Assembly (NCBI GenBank): GCA_002368575.1
Contig: DFEA01000097.1
Location: 365-8,709, forward strand
Source: Lachnospiraceae bacterium UBA3814
GTDB taxonomy: Bacteria; Bacillota; Clostridia; Lachnospirales; Lachnospiraceae
Direction: 5' to 3'
DNA: 8,345 nt
Both the position numbers and the translations under genes were made by a program. Below are positions 1 to 3,998 of this stretch, piece after piece (position 1 is the stretch's first letter; each line of letters opens with the position of its first letter). Under the pieces are notes generated by a model. That model worked only from the letters and a program-made list of their open reading frames with translations, was not told where the DNA came from and did not search any database.

Positions 1-93
1 CATCCCGTAGCCTGCGAGCAGGGTCTTACCTTCGCTATCAGAGAAGGCGGACGTACAGTTGGTTCAGGCCGTGTTGCTACGATCATCGAGTAA
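1..93 (+). CDS. tuf: Elongation factor Tu, C-terminal end only (5' truncated by window)
   Basis: The frame starting at base 1 reads HPVACEQGLTFAIREGGRTV and then GSGRVATIIE before a TAA stop at 91-93. This is the well-known end of EF-Tu domain 3 (FAIREGGRTVG.G.V..I). EF-Tu is the GTPase that delivers aminoacyl-tRNA to the ribosomal A site. Only the last 30 codons are in the window, so the start and GTP-binding motifs cannot be seen. The stop is followed 23 bases later by an intrinsic terminator, so tuf is the last gene of its transcript. The last 19 codons and the terminator occur again at 1149-1263, which marks this gene end as an insertion site. Confidence 0.95.
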   Translation, partial: HPVACEQGLTFAIREGGRTVGSGRVATIIE

Positions 94-151
94 TTAAATA
101 GAAATACAGTAAAATCAAGGCTCCCGAGGATTTCCTCGGGAGCCTTTTAGT
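37..151 (+). repeat. Direct repeat, copy 1: tuf 3' end plus terminator
   Basis: This 115-base segment covers the last 19 codons of tuf, the stop, the spacer and the terminator. It recurs at 1149-1263, 1112 bases downstream, in the same orientation. Direct comparison gives three mismatches (positions 52, 54 and 81). All three are in the coding part and all are silent: Arg CGT versus AGA, and Thr ACG versus ACA. The 70 bases from 82 to 151 are identical in both copies. Confidence 0.95.
117..148 (+). terminator. Intrinsic terminator of tuf (copy 1)
   Basis: Bases 117-130 pair perfectly with 133-146. The stem is GC-rich in the middle (GGCTCCCGAGGA) and merges into a TTTT run at 145-148. It sits just after the tuf stop. 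An identical hairpin is present at 1229-1260. Confidence 0.93.
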
Positions 152-199
152 TTAGTGCGATAAATTACGTACAATTCGCTTTTTTTCTTTGTAAATAAG

Positions 200-228
200 T
201 TGACATTTTTTACTGGTTTTTATATAAT
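200..228 (+). promoter_or_regulatory. Consensus sigma-A promoter of the NYN gene
   Basis: TTGACA at 200-205 and TATAAT at 223-228 are separated by exactly 17 bases, a perfect match to the housekeeping promoter consensus. Transcription would begin near 235, giving a leader of about 100 nt before the GTG start at 337. It lies downstream of the first tuf terminator, so the inserted gene does not depend on tuf transcription. Confidence 0.85.
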
Positions 229-263
229 TAGATAACCAACTTGATTTGGTGTTGTTAATACTG

Positions 264-316
264 CTCTAGGTTGTACGTCTCTCTAGATATGAGAATGACC
301 GAACCCTAGAGTTTTT
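264..316 (+). promoter_or_regulatory. Structured leader hairpin with T run upstream of the NYN gene (possible attenuator or small RNA end)
   Basis: CTCTAGGTT at 264-272 pairs with AA(C)CCTAGAG at 302-311, with one bulged C. Inside it, GTCTCTC at 277-283 pairs with GAGA and GAC at 291-299 around a two-base bulge. The outer stem is followed immediately by TTTTT at 312-316, giving the shape of an intrinsic terminator only 20 bases before the start codon. It may attenuate NYN expression or end a short RNA of about 80 nt from the 200-228 promoter. The pairing is read from the sequence; the function is inferred. Confidence 0.4.
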
Positions 317-336
317 CAATTAGAAGGAAGAATTTA

Positions 337-999
337 GTGAAAACAGCGATACTTGTAGATGGTGGATTTTATAGAAGACGTGCCCAAAAAGTTTTTGGTG
401 ATAAGAACGCCACTGATAGAGCTGATGAATTAGAAACTTACTGTAAAAGGCATCTCAAAACGCATGGACAAAATAGTGAATTATATAGAATCTTTTATTA
501 TGATTGCCCTCCATCTTCGAAAAGAATATACCATCCGTATTTGAAAAGTCAGATTGATTTAGGACGAAGTGATTTGTTTGTTTGGACCAATGATTTTCTT
601 GATTCACTAAAGAAGAAGCGGAAATTTGCTGTAAGATTAGGAAAACTTGCAGAAGAGCAAGCCCATTATACTATTAGACCGGAAGTGGTAAAAAAGTTGT
701 GTAATGGTACAATTTCTTTTTCTGATATCACTGAAAAAGATTTTTGCTTAGAGATAGACCAAAAAGGTGTTGATATGAAGATTGGTTTAGATATAGCATC
801 TATTGCATATAAGAAACAGGTTGATCAGATTGTCTTAATTTCTGGTGATAGTGATTTTGTATCTGCTGCAAAACTTGCGCGTCGAGAGGGAATAGATTTT
901 ATCCTTGATCCGTTGGGCGCACATATCAAGCCTGATCTATTTGAACATATTGATGGATTGAGAACTTGTGATAAATCATATACTGATGGTGTTGTATGA
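337..999 (+). CDS. NYN-domain (DUF88/LabA-like) putative ribonuclease
   Basis: A 220-aa soluble protein starting at GTG (337), preceded by AGAAGGAAG at 322-330. It shows the NYN domain of the PIN-like nuclease fold. The N-terminal strand is AILVDGGF with acidic D8, the middle region has KGVDMKIGLDIA (D146, D152), and the late motif is LISGDSDFVSAAKLARREG (D171, D173). These acidic residues are the usual metal-binding set, so the catalytic centre appears intact. Residues 30-140 are a lysine-rich, mostly helical insert, as often seen in DUF88 members. NYN proteins are generally metal-dependent RNases; the substrate here is unknown. There is no signal peptide or membrane segment. It stands alone, with its own promoter, between duplicated tuf 3' ends, which points to a recently acquired accessory gene (defence or toxin-like role possible but unproven). 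No antitoxin-like partner ORF is visible. Confidence 0.85.
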   Translation: MKTAILVDGGFYRRRAQKVFGDKNATDRADELETYCKRHLKTHGQNSELYRIFYYDCPPSSKRIYHPYLKSQIDLGRSDLFVWTNDFLDSLKKKRKFAVRLGKLAEEQAHYTIRPEVVKKLCNGTISFSDITEKDFCLEIDQKGVDMKIGLDIASIAYKKQVDQIVLISGDSDFVSAAKLARREGIDFILDPLGAHIKPDLFEHIDGLRTCDKSYTDGVV

Positions 1000-1083
1000 A
1001 ATAGAAATGGTGAAGATATAGTACTATTTTGGTTATAATTTGGTTCTAGAAACTTTGAAAACGATATAAAATCAGGCCTTGAA

Positions 1084-1117
1084 TGTAAAATGGGAATACT
1101 GGGATGGCCATTTTACA
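1084..1117. repeat. 10-bp inverted repeat downstream of the NYN gene
   Basis: TGTAAAATGG (1084-1093) and CCATTTTACA (1108-1117) are perfect inverted copies around a 14-base spacer. They lie between the NYN stop and the second tuf tail. No T run follows on the plus strand, so it is not a convincing terminator. It could be a recombination or protein-binding site of the island. Confidence 0.4.
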
Positions 1118-1148
1118 ATGATTTACAACCACGATCACAATGCCTTAC

Positions 1149-1205
1149 ATCAGAGAAGGCGGAAGAACAGTTGGTTCAGGCCGTGTTGCTACAATCATCG
1201 AGTAA
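1149..1205 (+). pseudogene. tuf: Detached EF-Tu C-terminal fragment (tuf remnant)
   Basis: These 18 codons plus TAA read IREGGRTVGSGRVATIIE, identical in protein to the end of the intact tuf at 39-93 region. They have no upstream tuf body, so this is a remnant, not a gene. An in-frame ATG happens to lie at 1140 (MPY then IREGG), giving a 21-codon reading frame, but there is no ribosome binding site and no reason to think it is translated. Confidence 0.85.
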
Positions 1206-1228
1206 TTAAATAGAAATACAGTAAAATC

Positions 1229-1260
1229 AAGGCTCCCGAGGATTTCCTCGGGAGCCTTTT
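1229..1260 (+). terminator. Duplicated tuf terminator (copy 2)
   Basis: Base-for-base the same hairpin as 117-148 (14-bp stem, then TTTT). In its present place it would stop transcripts coming from the NYN gene, so the island is insulated on both sides by the same terminator. Confidence 0.9.
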
Positions 1261-1593
1261 AGTAATATCAAAAATCATGCAAAATCGGCAGGTGGTTCTA
1301 ATAACATATGACGCCCTTCTCTCGGGCGATGGTTACTGCGTTTCAGGGATTTCTATATCATTTGGCAAAATTAGCTGTATAATTCGGTGTTATTGATATG
1401 ATCTGGCGTAAATCGTTTGCTCAGACTGATCGGGAGGGATTAGATAAAGATACTTTACAATAAAATCGAACTTGTGTAGCTTAAGCGTTTATGATAATAT
1501 GAAAGTGTAAGTTTTGCTCAAAAGATAGGACTAGATGGTGCACCGTCCGACAGGGTTGCCCCCCCGCCGGACAAAGAATAGAGAATCTACCTC

Positions 1594-1620
1594 TACACCT
1601 TACAGAATAGTCTGCGATAC
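1594..1620 (+). promoter_or_regulatory. Weak candidate sigma-28 (SigD/FliA) promoter for the flagellins
   Basis: TACA at 1594-1597, 15 bases, then TGCGATAC at 1613-1620, compared with the sigma-28 consensus TAAA-N15-GCCGATAA. The spacing is right and the CGATA core is present, but only 3 of 4 and 5 of 8 consensus bases match. If used, it gives a leader of about 235 nt that contains the 1784-1829 terminator. Flagellins are normally sigma-28 dependent, which is the main reason to list it. Confidence 0.2.
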
Positions 1621-1635
1621 ACACGGCTTTATTTT

Positions 1636-1665
1636 ATACCATTTGCCTTAACGGGTAAAGGGTAT
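1636..1665 (+). promoter_or_regulatory. Leader hairpin upstream of the first flagellin
   Basis: ATACC-A-TTTGCC at 1636-1647 pairs with GGTAAA-G-GGTAT at 1654-1665 around a 6-base loop, with one A/G mismatch and one G-U pair. A short TTTT follows at 1665-1668. It could be part of a structured leader RNA; no function can be assigned. Confidence 0.3.
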
Positions 1666-1770
1666 TTTCCTGTATCATATACGGGAGTTTTTGTTTTTGT
1701 TGAGTTTTTGTTGTCCTGTGATTTTTTAGAGCAATAAAGTCTTTTTTGTGTATTCGCAAACGGTTTAGTA

Positions 1771-1794
1771 TCACTCCGAAACGAACGGATGTGA
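1771..1794 (+). promoter_or_regulatory. Alternative (antiterminator-like) hairpin in the flagellin leader
   Basis: TCACTCCG at 1771-1778 can pair with CGGA (1786-1789) and GTGA (1791-1794), leaving a single bulged base at 1790 and the 7-base loop AAACGAA. This uses up the 5' arm of the terminator hairpin at 1784-1821, so the two structures cannot form together. This is the arrangement of a transcription attenuator. The pairing is visible; whether it operates is inferred. Confidence 0.4.
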
Positions 1795-1829
1795 AGTGTA
1801 GACGTACGCTTCATGTCCGTTTTTCTTTT
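1784..1829 (+). terminator. Strong intrinsic terminator inside the flagellin leader
   Basis: Bases 1784-1800 pair with 1805-1821 without interruption (17 bp including three G-U pairs) around the loop GACG. TTTTCTTTT follows at 1821-1829. It lies only 34 bases before the flagellin ATG, and no gene ends just upstream. It is therefore either an attenuator for the flagellins or the end of an unrecognised upstream RNA. Confidence 0.75.
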
Positions 1830-1847
1830 GGGCATAATTCTCTGGCA

Positions 1848-1863
1848 AGCAAAGGAGTTCGCT
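1848..1863 (+). promoter_or_regulatory. Ribosome binding site of flagellin 1, in a small GGA-loop hairpin
   Basis: AAAGGAG (1851-1857) lies six bases before the ATG at 1864. AGC (1848-1850) can pair with GCT (1861-1863) and AA (1851-1852) with TT (1858-1859), with C1860 bulged, leaving AGGAG in the loop. A GGA in a hairpin loop over the Shine-Dalgarno is the usual binding format of CsrA. Confidence 0.45.
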
Positions 1864-3957
1864 ATGTCAAATATGAATGTTCTGATGCATAATACCCAGG
1901 CTATGTTTACGAACAGACAGTTGGGGATTACCAATAATCGCAAGGCAAAGTCTTCGGAGAAGCTTTCATCGGGATATAGGATAAACCGTGCAGCTGATGA
2001 TGCGGCTGGGTTGACTATATCAGAGAAGCTAAGAAGCCAAATAAGAGGTCTTCATCAGGGATCAAAAAATATTCAAGATGGTATATCTGTTATTAAAGTA
2101 GCAGATGGTGCCATGGAAGAAATAACGGATTGCTTGCAGAGGATCAATGAATTAACTATAAAAGCTTATAACGATACGAATACCGAACAGGATCGCCAAG
2201 CCATGCAAAGCGAAATTGATAATTGCCGGAGTGAGATACAGAGGATTGTAGATTCAACTACTTTTAATGAAATACCGGTTTTAAAATTTGACAAGGTTAA
2301 AGAGATATTAGAAGTCCCCGCACATAAAGGACTCGGATATATTAACACAACAGAGGAGAGAAGTATTCCGGAATGGATCTCTTATAGTCCTGAAATGAAA
2401 GTAGGGAACTACGATTCGGGTATTCAAGATACAAATGTTTGGTATGTGAATGCTTCTAAAAATCCTGTTATGTATTATGGTCCGTCAGTAGCGGATAAGG
2501 TGATTTGTGACAATATTGAATTTGATTTTACAGAGCCATCATCAATTATGGTTAAGGATGAAAATGGGAATTATATTCCGGGAGATCAGATTGATATACA
2601 GTATGGGGGCTCATTTACTCAGTCTCTGAATAATAATGCCTGTGCAGTAGTTGACTTTGGCGGACTATCAAATAGTGTAACTACAGCCGAGGATTTGTAT
2701 GAGGAGATGACAGGTATGATTGGCTCTAGTATAGGGTGTGCCTGTGCTACATGTAATGATTATTACGGTATTACTTTTTTAGGAAGTGAGCCAGAATTAA
2801 CCGTTGAGAACACTAATAGCATAATCTATATGAATCATGGGTCATCCTCTGAATCATCGATTAATCTTAGTTCATGGAAACCTTTCGATAACGGCACAAA
2901 ATCTGTTTTTGACAAGGTAAGGGATTTGATAAAAGAGCAAGAAGATAATGAATATTCTGATGAAGAAAAAAAGCAGCAGGTCAAAGATTTAGCAAATGAA
3001 ATAGAAAAGGCACTGGCACAAAAATCCTACGATGCAATTAATCAAACTTGCCTTGAAAAAAACCATTTTAATCGTGTCTTAAAAAAAGACGATACATCCT
3101 GGGTTCTTTACGACTATAGAGATTGGGGGCAGGACGGTGAGGGTAGAGATATCATGTCCAGTCCCAAAATTAAAGAAGTTCAGACAAGCTCTCTGGTGCA
3201 TGGACAAACAGAGGTAGAAATAGATGTGCCGGATTTATATAGAACAGAACATGAGGATCTTATCATACAGGCAAGCGGGATCGTGCCAGATGAAATCCCT
3301 ATTCGTTTACCTAATATAGATGTTGATAGTCTATTTGACGGAGAATACAGTGTTGCCAGGTATAAAGAAACAAAATATCTAAGCGAGGAATATCTCAAAA
3401 AGCATAGTGAATGGGAAAAAAGTGGAGTAGAAAAAACATATTCGGTGTATCATCCTGCTACTGCGCCATCAACCATGACATATTCTCAGAATGTCTATGA
3501 AACGGTAACGGGTACTGATGAGAATGGTGAAGCATACAAAACAAAGAAAGTTACCGGAACAATAGAAAAGACTGTGAATGTACCGGGGAGCCCCGCACAT
3601 ACGAGTACCTATACTAAGATGGAATATCCTTATGAAGAGCCATTGCCAGGCCCTGATGATTATGTATCGGTAAAAGAGTATGATCCTCCTGATGTTCAGA
3701 CGATACTTGATGCTATAGGAATAATTAGCGGATACAGATCTCAATTGGGTGCGGATCAAAATAGGTTGGAGTCTGCATTTAGGAACAACCAGAATAAAGA
3801 AGAAAATACTACTGCTGCTGAATCCCGTATCCGTGATACAGATATGGCAGAGGAAATATCGCGCTTTACCAAGGATGGAATTTTACAGCAAGCCGGACAA
3901 TCGATGCTTGCACAAGCCAATCAGAACCGACAAGGGTTGTTGTCTCTTTTATCATAG
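1864..3957 (+). CDS. Flagellin 1, large filament subunit with an unusual cysteine-containing centre
   Basis: A 697-aa flagellin, the self-assembling filament subunit exported through the flagellar type III apparatus. The start is ATG 1864 (MSNMNVLMHN), chosen for its AAAGGAG and because the second flagellin begins identically; an in-frame ATG at 1813 lies inside a terminator. Residues 1-137 are the N-terminal D0/D1 (RQLGITNN, SSEKLSSGYRINRAADDAAG, LQRINEL). Residues about 611-697 are the C-terminal D1/D0 (ISGYRSQLGADQNRLE, RIRDTDMAEEISRFTKDG, ending GLLSLLS). Between them lie about 470 residues of exposed variable region, making it much longer than compact flagellins of about 300 aa. The centre holds CACATC (C292, C294, C297) among eight cysteines, a charged likely helical stretch (350-390), an LIIQ...IPIRLPN segment (466-484) and a Thr/Tyr/Pro-rich insert (about 500-605). 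No HExxH is present, so it is not a flagellinolysin. Tandem TAG stops end the gene, 40 bases before flagellin 2. Confidence 0.95.
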   Translation: MSNMNVLMHNTQAMFTNRQLGITNNRKAKSSEKLSSGYRINRAADDAAGLTISEKLRSQIRGLHQGSKNIQDGISVIKVADGAMEEITDCLQRINELTIKAYNDTNTEQDRQAMQSEIDNCRSEIQRIVDSTTFNEIPVLKFDKVKEILEVPAHKGLGYINTTEERSIPEWISYSPEMKVGNYDSGIQDTNVWYVNASKNPVMYYGPSVADKVICDNIEFDFTEPSSIMVKDENGNYIPGDQIDIQYGGSFTQSLNNNACAVVDFGGLSNSVTTAEDLYEEMTGMIGSSIGCACATCNDYYGITFLGSEPELTVENTNSIIYMNHGSSSESSINLSSWKPFDNGTKSVFDKVRDLIKEQEDNEYSDEEKKQQVKDLANEIEKALAQKSYDAINQTCLEKNHFNRVLKKDDTSWVLYDYRDWGQDGEGRDIMSSPKIKEVQTSSLVHGQTEVEIDVPDLYRTEHEDLIIQASGIVPDEIPIRLPNIDVDSLFDGEYSVARYKETKYLSEEYLKKHSEWEKSGVEKTYSVYHPATAPSTMTYSQNVYETVTGTDENGEAYKTKKVTGTIEKTVNVPGSPAHTSTYTKMEYPYEEPLPGPDDYVSVKEYDPPDVQTILDAIGIISGYRSQLGADQNRLESAFRNNQNKEENTTAAESRIRDTDMAEEISRFTKDGILQQAGQSMLAQANQNRQGLLSLLS

Positions 3958-3978
3958 TAGATAAGAGTTGTTTTTGAT

Positions 3979-3998
3979 TATTGAAAAGGAGTTCGATA
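3979..3998 (+). promoter_or_regulatory. Ribosome binding site of flagellin 2, in a GGA-loop hairpin
   Basis: TATTGAA (3979-3985) pairs with TTCGATA (3992-3998) with one G-U pair, leaving exactly AAGGAG (3986-3991) in a six-base loop. The last pair uses the A of the ATG. Presenting AnGGA in a hexaloop over the Shine-Dalgarno is the classic CsrA target shape; in Bacillus subtilis CsrA represses flagellin (hag) this way and FliW relieves it. The structure is seen; the regulator is inferred. Confidence 0.5.

Larger units (their letters stand above)
37..1263 (+). mobile_element. Putative integrated single-gene (NYN) island bounded by tuf 3'-end repeats
   Basis: One complete gene with its own promoter lies between two direct copies of the tuf tail (37-151 and 1149-1263). 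This is what remains when DNA carrying a tuf-tail-like sequence integrates at the 3' end of tuf: the gene stays intact and a second tail is left at the far side. Insertion with long target duplication, reported for some restriction-modification genes, gives the same picture. No integrase, transposase or terminal inverted repeat is visible inside the 1.1 kb. The repeat pattern is seen directly; mobility is inferred. Confidence 0.5.
1149..1263 (+). repeat. Direct repeat, copy 2: tuf 3' end plus terminator
   Basis: Second copy of the 37-151 segment, 112 of 115 bases identical. Similarity begins abruptly at 1149 (ATCAGAGAAGG) and ends at 1263, where the flanks diverge. It marks the downstream boundary of the NYN island. 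On a simple integration model, one of the two copies is the original chromosomal tuf tail and the other was brought in by the element. Confidence 0.95.
1264..1863. other. 600-base non-coding region upstream of the flagellins
   Basis: No convincing gene is present on either strand. Visible items are a small hairpin at 1312-1328 (CGCCC/GGGCG), a C7 tract at 1559-1565 inside an imperfect GTCCG/CGGAC inverted repeat (1545-1572), a U-rich stretch at 1683-1755, a hairpin at 1636-1665 with one mismatch, and the strong terminator at 1784-1829. It is long for a flagellin upstream region and probably includes the flagellin promoter and a long leader. I could not match it to a known riboswitch class by eye. 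Confidence 0.6.

Noticed and set aside
289..309. Six-codon ORF (MRMTEP) inside the NYN leader hairpin as a leader peptide
   Set aside because: No ribosome binding site and no run of a regulatory codon; probably chance.
1308..1463. Two tiny plus-strand ORFs (24 codons at 1308-1382 and 21 codons at 1398-1463)
   Set aside because: Both lack a properly spaced Shine-Dalgarno and match nothing I recognise; too short to support without conservation data.
1757..1782. Alternative sigma-28 promoter CAAA-N14-TCCGAAAC
   Set aside because: Spacing is short, and the start point would fall inside the terminator stem, which argues against it.
1264..1783. c-di-GMP (GEMM) riboswitch ahead of the flagellins, as known for some Clostridia flagellar operons
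   Set aside because: I could not find the conserved GEMM-I core segments in the right order; the attenuator-like end alone is not enough.
1813..1863. Earlier in-frame ATG start for flagellin 1
   Set aside because: It lies in the 3' arm of the terminator, has no ribosome binding site, and the extension is absent from flagellin 2.
1629..1943. Minus-strand 104-codon reading frame upstream of and into flagellin 1
   Set aside because: It is antisense to the flagellin start and leader, has no ribosome binding site and reads as low-complexity Lys/Thr/Arg/Ser-rich sequence; a chance open frame.
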